Of a DNA stretch of 64,000 bases, positions 52,744-61,982 are shown one piece after another (the stretch's first letter is position 1; each line of letters starts with the position of its first letter). Under the pieces are notes generated by a model. That model saw only the letters and a program-made list of their open reading frames with translations. It did not search any database and was not told the origin of the DNA. The position numbers were made by a program, and so were the translations under genes. The stretch is taken from the NCBI RefSeq assembly GCF_024346955.1, contig NZ_AP024883.1, positions 1,674,001 through 1,738,000 on the forward strand, written 5' to 3'. This stretch comes from Vibrio mangrovi. GTDB taxonomy: Bacteria; Pseudomonadota; Gammaproteobacteria; Enterobacterales; Vibrionaceae.

Positions 52744-53082
52744 AATTTTTCTCACTGACAGATTTTTGTTACCAACTGTTGTTACCAGAAGTTAAGAAAT
52801 ATCACAGGGTAAACAGGAAAGAAACGTTATCGACCCAATATTACTCTTATTTTAACCTAAATGTCCTCAGGGTACAGTCTTAGTAAGCGACGTAGCTATA
52901 AGATGATGTAAAACAGTTGCTCTGTAGTAAAACGGGTTGAAAGAACGATTATTGTTCATCCTTGTTTGTTTTGACCGCGATAAATCAGTGAGGTTCACTC
53001 TACAGGCCGGTGGAATTTCAGGAAAAGTATTCTGCTGCCGACCATGAAACAGTCATTGACGAGGGAATCGGTTTTGTATTAA
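52744..53082. other. Intergenic region between TerB and TetR genes
   Basis: About 340 bp without a convincing gene. AACCTAAATGTCCTCAGGG near 52855 is a degraded copy of the intergenic repeat. The right part should carry the TetR promoter. Confidence 0.4.
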
Positions 53083-53106
53083 TTTGGAGTGACTAGTCAC
53101 TCCAAA
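53083..53106. promoter_or_regulatory. 24-bp perfect palindrome, TetR operator
   Basis: The half-site TTTGGAGTGACT is followed immediately by its exact reverse complement, centred on CTAG, with no mismatch. It ends 10 bp before the TetR start codon, where it could block both transcription and the ribosome. Classic autorepressor operator. Confidence 0.9.
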
Positions 53107-53116
53107 ATGTAATTTT

Positions 53117-53707
53117 ATGAACAAGAAAAAACTTCAGATTGTTGAAGCGGCCATTCGTTTATTTGCCCGGGATGGTGTTGGCGTTACCACGGCAGCGATT
53201 GCGAAAGAAGCCTCGGTTTCCAACGGGACTCTGTTTAATCATTTTGAAACGAAGCAGGCGTTGCTTGATGATGTTTATCTGTTCATAAAACGGAATATGG
53301 CCGCAGAAATACTGGATGGTGTCGATTTTTCTGCCTCTGTCCGGGAGATATTTCTTGCTCAGTGGCTCTCTTTTGCCAACTGGTCTTATGATCATCTGAC
53401 AGAATATCAGGCACTGAATGTTCTCCATTCATCTCAATTGCTGGGAGAAAGAGCCCGCCAGTGTGGAGAAGATTTATGGGAACCTATATTTGAGAAGCTG
53501 GCGGAAGGTCAGGAGAGCGGCACTTTGAACGCTATCAGCCCTGAACTGTTATGTATTACAGCTCAGAGCTATCTCCATGCTGTTGTCGTTCATATCAACC
53601 GGAAGAATTACTCCCGGAGCGAAGCTGAGGTCATTTTCAGAGAGGCGTTTACAATATACTGGCGTGGGATTGCATCTTCTGCATCAAATTCAGGGGAGAC
53701 AGATTAA
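53117..53707 (+). CDS. TetR-family transcriptional repressor
   Basis: 196 residues with the TetR HTH: IVEAAIRLFARDGVGVTTAAIAKEASV then NGTLFNHFETKQALLDDVYL. The C-terminal domain is typical of TetR proteins with a single ligand pocket. It is followed after three bases by the epimerase gene, so both are one transcript controlled by the upstream 24-bp palindrome. Ligand unknown. Confidence 0.92.
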   Translation: MNKKKLQIVEAAIRLFARDGVGVTTAAIAKEASVSNGTLFNHFETKQALLDDVYLFIKRNMAAEILDGVDFSASVREIFLAQWLSFANWSYDHLTEYQALNVLHSSQLLGERARQCGEDLWEPIFEKLAEGQESGTLNAISPELLCITAQSYLHAVVVHINRKNYSRSEAEVIFREAFTIYWRGIASSASNSGETD

Positions 53708-53710
53708 CTT

Positions 53711-54772
53711 ATGTATCGTATTGACCGGAAATTACCGGTACTTGTGACCGGAGCAACAGGATATGTGGCCGGATGGCTGGTAAAACGCTTGCTTGAATCG
53801 GGTGTGACAGTACATGCTGCGGTTCGGGATCCGAGTGATCAGGAAAAACTCAGGTATCTGAATCAGATAGCTAAATCTGCTCCGGGGACAATTCGATATT
53901 TTCAGACGGACCTGTTGGATGAAGGCTCGTATGCTCAGGCGATGGAAGGATGCAGCATAGTTTTTCACACGGCATCACCGTTTCGGCTTCAGGTCAGTGA
54001 CCCGCAAAGGGAATTACTCGAACCTGCGATTCAGGGAACCCGGAACGTACTGATGCAGGCCAATGCAACATCTTCGGTCCGGCGGGTTGTTCTGACCAGT
54101 AGCTGTGCCGCAATTTATGGTGACAATGCTGATCTAACTCAGATAGAACATGGTATAGCGACCGAAGCCATCTGGAATCAATCCAGTTCTCTGAGTCACA
54201 ATCCTTACTCTTTTTCCAAAACTGAAGCAGAGAAAGAAGCATGGCGTATTGCTGAACAGCAGCAACAATGGACGCTGGTCGTCATTAACCCATCTCTGGT
54301 TATGGGACCTGGCATTCATCCATATGCCACATCAGAGAGTTTCCACATTATTCGCCAAATGGGAGACGGAACAATGAAAGCCGGTATACCTGACTGGGGA
54401 GTCGGGGTTGTTGATGTTCGTGATGTGGCGGAGGCACATCTGTCGGCTGCTTATACAACTCATGCCCGTGGCCGGTATCTCATATCCGGTTATAACACCA
54501 GTTTTCCCGAAATGGCCCGGCAACTGCTGCCAAAATACGGAAGTCAGTATCCGATACCGAAGCGGGTACTTCCTAAGTTTCTTGTCTGGTTATTCGGGCC
54601 GATGGTGAATTCCGCAACAACGCGGAAAAATATTGCTCTGAATGTCGGTTATGGCTGGAAAGGTGACAATACCAAAAGTATTGGTGAATTAGGCCTGAAA
54701 TACCGGCCTCTTTCTGTCACGATGAACGATTTTTTTCAGCAGATGATCGAGGCGCGGTTGCTGCACCGATAA
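53711..54772 (+). CDS. Extended SDR: NAD-dependent epimerase / dihydroflavonol-reductase-like
   Basis: 353 residues. The Rossmann motif GATGYVAGWLVKRLLESG is N-terminal; VFHTASPF, SSCAAIYGDN and the catalytic YSFSKTEAEKEAW (YxxxK) follow. It resembles bacterial dihydroflavonol 4-reductase/aldehyde reductase-like enzymes that reduce carbonyls with NADPH. Cotranscribed with TetR; probably induced by a reactive carbonyl (inference). Confidence 0.88.
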   Translation: MYRIDRKLPVLVTGATGYVAGWLVKRLLESGVTVHAAVRDPSDQEKLRYLNQIAKSAPGTIRYFQTDLLDEGSYAQAMEGCSIVFHTASPFRLQVSDPQRELLEPAIQGTRNVLMQANATSSVRRVVLTSSCAAIYGDNADLTQIEHGIATEAIWNQSSSLSHNPYSFSKTEAEKEAWRIAEQQQQWTLVVINPSLVMGPGIHPYATSESFHIIRQMGDGTMKAGIPDWGVGVVDVRDVAEAHLSAAYTTHARGRYLISGYNTSFPEMARQLLPKYGSQYPIPKRVLPKFLVWLFGPMVNSATTRKNIALNVGYGWKGDNTKSIGELGLKYRPLSVTMNDFFQQMIEARLLHR

Positions 54773-54799
54773 CTGTCGGAAGCATCCGGACTCCGGAAG

Positions 54800-55186
54800 C
54801 TAAATCTCTTCGCTATCTTCCTGTAAACTCAGTTGCTCAAGCATTTCGACAACATCTGCTGAGGTATGCTCATGTGCATAAAGAATCAGTGCGAGGATTG
54901 CATCCCGTTTATGTTCCAGAGGCGCTTTTTCCAGAAAAATCTGCATGATATGACTTTTGATCAGAGATAACTCGTGTTCGACAAAACCTCTGCCTTCTTC
55001 TTCGCCCTCGTTTTCTTCCGGAGCATTATCAAACTGACAGAACAGATAATCGTCTGAAGAGGTGACTTGTAACAGCCGTTCCGGAAGCCATATTTCTCCG
55101 GTTACGATTTCCGGATCGTTGGGTAAGGCATTAAGGATATGAATGAATTCAGAAGCTTTCACGTTATCTGTCGTCTCGTCCGGCAA
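54800..55186 (-). CDS. Acidic hypothetical protein (128 aa)
   Basis: Not recognised. Strongly acidic, with no signal peptide or membrane span. The centre contains an Asp/Glu-rich segment (NAPEENEGEEEGRGF), flanked by helices such as HELSLIKSHIMQIFLEKAPLEHKR. The start is unclear: TTG 55186 or GTG 55162 are candidates and neither has a strong ribosome-binding site. Codon use and composition look like a real gene; conserved-protein status would need a search. Confidence 0.6.
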   Translation of the reverse strand: MPDETTDNVKASEFIHILNALPNDPEIVTGEIWLPERLLQVTSSDDYLFCQFDNAPEENEGEEEGRGFVEHELSLIKSHIMQIFLEKAPLEHKRDAILALILYAHEHTSADVVEMLEQLSLQEDSEEI

Positions 55187-55394
55187 TTCTCTGTAAGTGT
55201 AGTGGTACTAAAAACAAAAAATGAAGGGATATGTCAGGTCATTGTTTATTGTAAGCGAATGTCCCGTTTAAAGCGCGAAATGTGTCTAAAGATCCGGCGT
55301 TTATCACATCACCGGATGAATATACATCAAAATAATCGCGCCTGCACCTGATAGGTCTGATACACCCGGATAACCTCAAAAGGAGAGATTCTGT

Positions 55395-55505
55395 ATGCCT
55401 GTAACCTGTCTTATTCAAATCGGTATTTCATTCATATTGTCTTATTTTTTCAGCAGGCAGCGAACCGGGACGGGAAAACGGACACTCATATACCAAATTC
55501 AGTGA
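55395..55505 (+). CDS. Possible small hydrophobic peptide upstream of fliB (36 aa)
   Basis: ATG 55395 is preceded by AAGGAGAGATTCTGT, an excellent ribosome-binding site. The peptide has a hydrophobic stretch LIQIGISFILSYFF and a basic tail (SRQRTGTGKR). It ends 13 bases before fliB. It could be a leader peptide or a small membrane protein, or fortuitous; no homologue is known to me. Confidence 0.4.
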   Translation: MPVTCLIQIGISFILSYFFSRQRTGTGKRTLIYQIQ

Positions 55506-55518
55506 TGAGAGTTTATTC

Positions 55519-56733
55519 ATGTATCAGTCAAGTACTTTGGGGTTTTCCTATATCGAACAGTTTCGTTGTCTGGCCGATCAGTGTGAGAACAATTGTTGTC
55601 ATGAATGGAATATCACCATTCATGAGGATCAGGTTCAGCATTACCGGAACAATTTTCCGCCACTTTATGATTTGATTGTCAGAGAAGACGATATCTACCG
55701 TTTGCGGCGGGATGAAACCGGAAATACATGTGCGGCACAGGATCAGGGAATGTGTACTGTTCACCGCGATTATGGCGAATCTCAGCTTTCTGATACCTGT
55801 ATTGATTATCCCCGTTTATATCGCTCACTGAACCAGTTTTACTCACGGGCCGGTACGATGAGCTGTCCGGATATTGCCCGTCGTTGCCTGTTCGATGAAA
55901 ATCCTTTTGAGTTAATACCGACACAGTTGCCGGAGAATCATCAGCATGGGAAAGGGCTGTTTCCTGCTCAGATTGAACAATTAACTCAGGATATATGGGC
56001 CCGGACGATCTCTGCTTTGATCACAACAGTACAGGATAAAGATCTGAGCATTGAAGCAACGCTGGCAATGTTGTTGACGCTGGCACCGAAGCTGGAAAGT
56101 ACGCCGCGGATCGAGTGGCAGACATTGATTGAAGATGCAGGAAATCATGTCGGTTCAACGGGAGAATCCGGTGATGTGATTTCAGTGGAAGAACAGGGCA
56201 ACAGAACAACCGATTTTCTGCTGGTGGTTCTGGAACATCTGGAGCGCAAAAGTATGCCTGAATCACTGCGTCAGGGAATGCTCGGTGTATTTGAAGTGCT
56301 TTCGAGGAATGAGCAGCAACGGCCCCGCTGTCGTCTTCTTCAGAGTGTAAAAGATTATTATCAGGAACACCGGGATTCATGGATCAAACATGTGCTCAAG
56401 CGTTTTGTCGCCGCAGAAATCAGCCGTAATGGTTTCCCATTTATTTCTACCACACCGGCAGGAAAAGACTATGGAACGACTCTGGAGGAATGGGCGGCTA
56501 CTCTGTGCCTGAGAACGTTATCATTGCGTCTTTTCCTGACAACTTCAGCCGTTCATATAGCCACTCCTGAACAGCCGGTGCCGGATGAAGACACGATTGT
56601 CGGATGGGTTTATCGTTTTTGCCGCCGGATAAACCATGATACAACCGGTCCGCTGGAACTTCGTATGCGCCAGATGATTATGGAATCTGAAAGTACACGG
56701 TTACGTGAATACCTGGACTTCAGCCGACTCTGA
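55519..56733 (+). CDS. fliB: Flagellin lysine-N-methylase
   Basis: 404 residues. The cysteine-rich N-terminus of FliB is clear: FRCLADQCENNCCHEWNITI, then TCAAQDQGMCTVHRDYGE, LSDTCIDYPRLY and MSCPDIARRC, expected to bind an Fe-S cluster. FliB methylates lysines of flagellin, changing surface properties. In Salmonella it lies next to fliC; here no flagellar gene is nearby. GAGAG precedes ATG 55519. Confidence 0.88.
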   Translation: MYQSSTLGFSYIEQFRCLADQCENNCCHEWNITIHEDQVQHYRNNFPPLYDLIVREDDIYRLRRDETGNTCAAQDQGMCTVHRDYGESQLSDTCIDYPRLYRSLNQFYSRAGTMSCPDIARRCLFDENPFELIPTQLPENHQHGKGLFPAQIEQLTQDIWARTISALITTVQDKDLSIEATLAMLLTLAPKLESTPRIEWQTLIEDAGNHVGSTGESGDVISVEEQGNRTTDFLLVVLEHLERKSMPESLRQGMLGVFEVLSRNEQQRPRCRLLQSVKDYYQEHRDSWIKHVLKRFVAAEISRNGFPFISTTPAGKDYGTTLEEWAATLCLRTLSLRLFLTTSAVHIATPEQPVPDEDTIVGWVYRFCRRINHDTTGPLELRMRQMIMESESTRLREYLDFSRL

Positions 56734-56839
56734 AGTGGCTTTGATACAACTGGCGGATGAAAACAAAGGAGTTTTTGGTGTCATGGCCCGACAGTGATAC
56801 AATCCGCCCAGTTTTAATCAGTACACAATAGGATTCGCT

Positions 56840-59800
56840 TTGACTTCGTCACAGCCTCAGCCTCAACAACCGCAGGCGCAACCCAATTCCCCTGATACAC
56901 TTCGTCATGCTTTGAACGAATGTATGCTTAAAGACCGGTTTCGTCTGAACAAACGGATTCAGGGGGCAAACAGAATTAAAAATCCCAAGGCCAGACAGGC
57001 TGTCTTTGATGAAATCGCTCAGGAAATCGCCAAATCAATGATGACGGCCGAGCTCAGACAGCAAAGTTCTGCGACGTTGGAATATCCGGAAATTCTTCCC
57101 GTCAGTCAGAAACGGGATGATATTGCCCGGGCTATTGAAAATCATCAGGTTGTTATTGTCGCCGGGGAAACCGGTTCAGGAAAAACGACCCAGCTTCCCA
57201 AAATCTGTGCCGAACTGGGCCGGGGAACTTATGGTGTGATTGGTCACACGCAACCGCGCCGGCTGGCGGCACGCTCCGTTGCTGCGCGAATTGCTGAAGA
57301 GACCAAAACATCTCTCGGCGATTTTGTCGGTTATAAAGTTCGCTTTAACGATCAGATATCCGAACAGACTCAGATTAAACTGATGACTGACGGGATACTG
57401 CTGGCTGAGATTCAGCATGATCGGTTTCTCAATCAGTACGACACGATCATTATCGATGAAGCGCATGAGCGGAGTCTGAATATTGATTTCATTCTCGGCT
57501 ACCTGAAACAGCTGTTGCCCAGACGCCCGGACCTGAAAGTTATTATTACGTCGGCAACAATTGATCCTGAACGTTTTTCCCAGCATTTTGACGGTGCACC
57601 AATCATTGAAGTTTCCGGAAGAACTTATCCGGTTGAAACCCGTTACCGGCCTTTAGCCGGTGAAGATGACAGCGAGCGAGACCAGCTTGATGGTATTTTT
57701 GACGCTGTCGATGAACTGTGTGATGAAGGACCGGGAGATATCCTGATCTTTATGAACGGAGAACGGGAAATCCGGGATACGGCAGATGCACTGAGCAAAC
57801 GAAATCTGAAACATACCGAGATTGTTCCTCTGTATGCCCGTCTTTCTGCCGGTGAGCAGAACCGGATTTTCCAGTCGCATAGCGGCAGAAGAATTGTGCT
57901 GGCGACGAATGTTGCCGAGACTTCTCTGACGGTTCCGGGGATTAAGTATGTGATTGATCCGGGAACCGCCCGAATCAGTCGTTATAGCTACCGGACTAAG
58001 GTTCAGCGTTTGCCGATTGAACCGGTATCTCAGGCGAGTGCCAATCAGCGGAAAGGACGTTGTGGCCGGGTTGAAGCCGGGGTTTGTATTCGTCTTTATT
58101 CAGAAACCGATTTTCAGTCGCGTCCGGAGTTTACCGATCCTGAGATCCTCAGAACCAATCTCGCATCGGTTATCCTGCAAATGACAGCTTTGGGACTTGG
58201 TGATATTGAAGCGTTCCCTTTTGTTGAAGCGCCGGATAAGCGAAATATTCAGGATGGTGTACGCCTGCTGGAAGAATTAGGTGCGATTCAGACGCAGAAT
58301 CAGGAACGTAAAAAACGTCTGACGGCTGTCGGACAAAAACTCTCCCGTCTACCGATCGATCCTCGTCTTGCCCGGATGGTGCTTGAAGCGCCAAAATGGG
58401 GATGTCTGAAAGAAGTCATGATTATTACATCCGCACTGTCGATTCAGGATCCCAGAGAGCGTCCTTCGGACAAACAGCAGTCCGCTGATGATAAACACCG
58501 GCGCTTTTACCATGAAGAATCCGATTTTCTGACTTTTGTAAATCTCTGGGATTATGTGAAACAGCAGCAAAAATCCCTGACAGGCAGTCAGTTCCGGCGT
58601 CAGTGTAAAAGCGATTACCTGAATTATTTACGCATCCGGGAATGGCAGGACGTCTATTTTCAACTGCATCAGAGTATGCATGAAATGGGGATGAAGCTGA
58701 ATGAAGAACCCGGTAGTTATCAAGGGGTTCATACGTCGATTCTGGTTGGTCTGCTTTCTCATATCGGGATCAAAGATCTGGAAAATAAAGAATATCAGGG
58801 AGCCAGAAATGCCCGTTTTCATATTTTCCCGGCTTCAGGTCTGTTTAAGAAGCAGCCTAAATGGGTTATGTCGGCCGAGTTGGTGGAAACCTCGAAGCTC
58901 TGGGCCAGAGTTGTCGCAAAAATTCAGCCGGAGTGGGTAGAACCGCTGGCACAGCATTTGATCAAACGGAGTTATAGTGAGCCGCACTGGTCGAAAAAGC
59001 GGGCTGCGGTCATGGCTTATGAAAAGGTTACGTTATTCGGTATACCGATTGTTGCAAAGCGTCTGGTCAATTATGGTCCGATCGATTCGGTTCTCAGCCG
59101 GGAGATTTTTATTCGCAGCGCGCTGGTTGAAGGCGACTGGGAAACCAGGCATGCATTCTTTAAACAGAACCGGAAATTGTTGCAGGAAGTCGAAGAGCTT
59201 GAACACAAATCAAGACGCCGGGATATTCTGATCGATGATGAGTCCCTGTTCCAGTTTTATGATCAACGGGTCGGAACTGAAGTTGTCTCCGGGCGCCATT
59301 TTGATTCCTGGTGGAAAACGGCCTGCCGGGAGAATCCGGAGCAGCTCCATTTTGAAAAAGAGATGCTGCTGAGAGGAGATGCGAGTCATGTCACTGAGCT
59401 TGATTATCCGAACTTCTGGCATCAGAACGGTATTAAACTCAAGCTCAGCTATCAGTTTGAACCCGGTGATGACAGCGATGGTGTCACTGTTCATATTCCT
59501 TTGGCGGTGTTGAACCAAATTGAACCGGTAGGCTTTGACTGGCAAATTCCGGGGTTGCGTCATGAGCTGGTGGTCAGCTTAATCAAGTCATTACCGAAAA
59601 CAGTGCGGAAGAACTTTGTACCGGCACCGAATTATGCTGATGCATTTCTGGCCCGGACAACAGCGATGGAGCTGCCATTGCTGGATGCGCTGGAAAAAGA
59701 GCTGAAACGGATGACAGGTGTAACCGTATTACGGGAAGACTGGCATGTTGAACAGATTCCTGATCATTTGAGAGTTACTTTCCGGGCGGTCGATCATCAC

Positions 59801-60760
59801 CATAAAAAGCTTAGGGAGAATAAGGATCTGTTCGAACTGAAAGAGAGCCTGAAGGATAAGGTGAAAGAAACCCTGTCACAGGTTGCTGATGACGATATTG
59901 AACAGAAAGGGTTACATACCTGGAGTTTCGGTGAACTGCCCCAGGTTTACCAGCAAAAAAGGGGCGGCTTTGATGTAAAAGCCTATCCGGCATTGGTTGA
60001 TGAACGGGATAGTGTTGCGATTCAGTTGTTTGAAACGGAGCAAGAGCAGCAACTTGCCATGCGAGGGGGTGAACGGCGGCTGATTTTGCTGAATGTTCCG
60101 TCTCCGGTGAAGTATCTGCATACGAATTTACCGAATAAATCCAAACTGGGACTTTATTTTAACCCTTATGGCAAAGTGCTGGATCTGATTGATGACTGCA
60201 TTGCCTGCGGTATCGATAAATTAACCGAAGAGCAGGGCGGGCTGGTCTGGCAGGCTGAAGCTTTTGAAGCGTTAAAAGAGCATGTTCGTGCTGAACTGGG
60301 AGATACTGTTGTTGATATTGCTAAACAAGTTGAAGAAATCCTGACAACTGCCTACCAAATCAACAAGAAACTGAAAGGAAAGGTTGATTTTACGATGGCA
60401 TTTGCACTTTCGGATATCAAAGCTCAGATTGAAGGGCTGATTTTCAAGGGCTTCGCGACGGAATGCGGTTGGAAAAAGCTACCGGATATCCTAAGGTATA
60501 TGAGAGCAATCGAGCGCAGACTGGAGAAATTACCTATTGATCCGAATAAGGATCGGCTGCATATGCTGAAAATAGAATCGGTGACACAGGACTATCGGGA
60601 GTTGTTGAACAAAATCCCGAAAGGTGTGGCAATACCGGAAAATGTTAAGGAAATCCGCTGGATGATTGAAGAATTGCGAGTGAGTTTTTTCGCACAACAG
60701 CTTGGAACACCTTACCCGGTTTCTGATAAACGTATCAAAAACGCAATCAGCGAATGTTAG
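56840..60760 (+). CDS. hrpA: ATP-dependent RNA helicase HrpA
   Basis: 1306-residue DEAH-box helicase. Walker A GETGSGKTT (109-117), DEAH (206-209), TSAT, TNVAETSLTVPG and QRKGRCGRVEAG define the helicase core; HA2/OB domains and the long HrpA-specific C-terminal DUF3418 follow. TTG 56840 is used, with TAGGA eight bases upstream; a Gln/Pro-rich N-terminal tail precedes the family homology. HrpA rescues stalled ribosomes and takes part in mRNA processing in E. coli. Confidence 0.96.
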   Translation: MTSSQPQPQQPQAQPNSPDTLRHALNECMLKDRFRLNKRIQGANRIKNPKARQAVFDEIAQEIAKSMMTAELRQQSSATLEYPEILPVSQKRDDIARAIENHQVVIVAGETGSGKTTQLPKICAELGRGTYGVIGHTQPRRLAARSVAARIAEETKTSLGDFVGYKVRFNDQISEQTQIKLMTDGILLAEIQHDRFLNQYDTIIIDEAHERSLNIDFILGYLKQLLPRRPDLKVIITSATIDPERFSQHFDGAPIIEVSGRTYPVETRYRPLAGEDDSERDQLDGIFDAVDELCDEGPGDILIFMNGEREIRDTADALSKRNLKHTEIVPLYARLSAGEQNRIFQSHSGRRIVLATNVAETSLTVPGIKYVIDPGTARISRYSYRTKVQRLPIEPVSQASANQRKGRCGRVEAGVCIRLYSETDFQSRPEFTDPEILRTNLASVILQMTALGLGDIEAFPFVEAPDKRNIQDGVRLLEELGAIQTQNQERKKRLTAVGQKLSRLPIDPRLARMVLEAPKWGCLKEVMIITSALSIQDPRERPSDKQQSADDKHRRFYHEESDFLTFVNLWDYVKQQQKSLTGSQFRRQCKSDYLNYLRIREWQDVYFQLHQSMHEMGMKLNEEPGSYQGVHTSILVGLLSHIGIKDLENKEYQGARNARFHIFPASGLFKKQPKWVMSAELVETSKLWARVVAKIQPEWVEPLAQHLIKRSYSEPHWSKKRAAVMAYEKVTLFGIPIVAKRLVNYGPIDSVLSREIFIRSALVEGDWETRHAFFKQNRKLLQEVEELEHKSRRRDILIDDESLFQFYDQRVGTEVVSGRHFDSWWKTACRENPEQLHFEKEMLLRGDASHVTELDYPNFWHQNGIKLKLSYQFEPGDDSDGVTVHIPLAVLNQIEPVGFDWQIPGLRHELVVSLIKSLPKTVRKNFVPAPNYADAFLARTTAMELPLLDALEKELKRMTGVTVLREDWHVEQIPDHLRVTFRAVDHHHKKLRENKDLFELKESLKDKVKETLSQVADDDIEQKGLHTWSFGELPQVYQQKRGGFDVKAYPALVDERDSVAIQLFETEQEQQLAMRGGERRLILLNVPSPVKYLHTNLPNKSKLGLYFNPYGKVLDLIDDCIACGIDKLTEEQGGLVWQAEAFEALKEHVRAELGDTVVDIAKQVEEILTTAYQINKKLKGKVDFTMAFALSDIKAQIEGLIFKGFATECGWKKLPDILRYMRAIERRLEKLPIDPNKDRLHMLKIESVTQDYRELLNKIPKGVAIPENVKEIRWMIEELRVSFFAQQLGTPYPVSDKRIKNAISEC

Positions 60761-60880
60761 AGCAGGTCTGTTTTTTGCATATTGAGAGTGAGTGCAGAAA
60801 ATTCTGTTAAATTTTTGGCGATAGGCGGCAATGTGATGCCGTCTGATACGACCATCGATGGAAAGTAGAGAAGGTTCATC

Positions 60881-61363
60881 ATGAAAAAGACATTAATTGG
60901 ATTGGCACTGCTGGGTGCTTCAACATCTGCCTTTGCAGACTCATGGATTTATGGCGGAGCCTCAGTCGGACAGTCTGACTATAAAGGTGAACATGGTACT
61001 GCTTATAATGTCCATGTCGGTTCAGGTATCCTGCCATTGATTGGACTGGAAGCAGGTTTTACTAAGTTTGAAGAGATCGATACGTCTGCGACAGATAAAA
61101 CCACAGCAAGTACAGTTTATTTTGCGATTAAGCCTAGTGTCGATTTTGGTCCGCTACATATTTATGCCAAAGGCGGACTCCATTCCTGGGATGAGAAGGT
61201 CAATGGTGCCAAAGTTGATGATGGTGTTGATATTATGTACGGTGTCGGTGCCGAATATTTCCTGATGGGGCCGGTCTCAGTCGGCGCAAGCTATCAGACT
61301 TATGTTCTGGGTGATAATGACATGAAAACTTTCAACCTCAACGCGACATTCCATTTCCTTTAA
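60881..61363 (+). CDS. Small outer-membrane beta-barrel protein (160 aa)
   Basis: Signal peptide MKKTLIGLALLGASTSAFA is cleaved before DSWIYGGASVG. The mature part has alternating strands (YNVHVGSG, GLEAGFTKFEE, TVYFAIKPSV, LHIYAKGGLHSW) and ends in FHFL, the C-terminal Phe-x motif of outer-membrane barrels. Most like eight-stranded OmpA/OmpW-type porin-like proteins. AGAAGG before ATG 60881. Function unknown. Confidence 0.8.
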   Translation: MKKTLIGLALLGASTSAFADSWIYGGASVGQSDYKGEHGTAYNVHVGSGILPLIGLEAGFTKFEEIDTSATDKTTASTVYFAIKPSVDFGPLHIYAKGGLHSWDEKVNGAKVDDGVDIMYGVGAEYFLMGPVSVGASYQTYVLGDNDMKTFNLNATFHFL

Positions 61364-61382
61364 TCACATTTTATTTTTATAT

Positions 61383-61407
61383 AAGCCAGCATTTTGCTGG
61401 CTTTTTT
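61383..61407 (+). terminator. Terminator of the small OMP gene
   Basis: AAGCCAGCA (61383-61391) pairs perfectly with TGCTGGCTT (61395-61403), followed by T5. Confidence 0.95.
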
Positions 61408-61424
61408 ACATTCAGAGCCTTTCG

Positions 61425-61874
61425 CTATCTGTGGTTATCCAGCCAGTTTTTCAGTTTATCTATCTGTTGTAATGTCTGAATCATTTCCTGTTCGTTCCAG
61501 TCGGCGAACATTTCTGCCATCCGGGGTGCAAAGCTCTCGTAGGCGGCAGCAAGTTTTTCCAGTCCTTTGTCATTCACGGTGATCCACTTTTTTCTGCCGT
61601 CAAATGCATCTTTCTCTATATCAATCAGACCCATTTCATCAAGTTTATTGATGACTTTGGTTATGCCTGGCTGATTCATTTGCATCACTTGTGCAAGCTG
61701 ACTGATGGTACATGGCTGCTCCTTATGACGGGAAAAATGAGTCAGTACATGAAACTGAGACTGGTTTATGCCATGTGGTGCCAGCTGTTTAGTTAAGAAA
61801 CTGTCTGTAAGTTGATGAACAATTCCTAATGAAATAAATAACTTATTGGATAGTTCTTTTTTATTGAGTGACAT
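61425..61874 (-). CDS. MarR-family transcriptional regulator
   Basis: 149 residues. The winged HTH is seen in CTISQLAQVMQMNQPGITKVINKL and the wing GLIDIEKDAFDGRKKWI with DxR motif. Long first and last helices fit the MarR dimer. It is divergent from the nitroreductase gene with a 108-bp region that contains an array of its likely operator. Probably senses a phenolic or oxidant signal. Confidence 0.9.
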   Translation of the reverse strand: MSLNKKELSNKLFISLGIVHQLTDSFLTKQLAPHGINQSQFHVLTHFSRHKEQPCTISQLAQVMQMNQPGITKVINKLDEMGLIDIEKDAFDGRKKWITVNDKGLEKLAAAYESFAPRMAEMFADWNEQEMIQTLQQIDKLKNWLDNHR

Positions 61875-61884
61875 TTCGGATAAG

Positions 61885-61948
61885 ACTCCTTGAAACTATA
61901 TTCCTTGAAATTACATTCCTTGGAATGTATATTTATATTCCAAGGAAT
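61885..61948. promoter_or_regulatory. Phased operator array (MarR) between MarR and nitroreductase genes
   Basis: Four related 12-mers: CTCCTTGAAACT (61886-61897), ATTCCTTGAAAT (61900-61911), ATTCCTTGGAAT (61915-61926) and, inverted, ATTCCAAGGAAT (61937-61948). The first three start every 15 bp (counting one flanking base for the first). The last two form a perfect inverted repeat with a 10-bp spacer. Confidence 0.8.
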
Positions 61949-61982
61949 GAATTTTAGCAGACTAATCCAGAGGAGAACAGAG

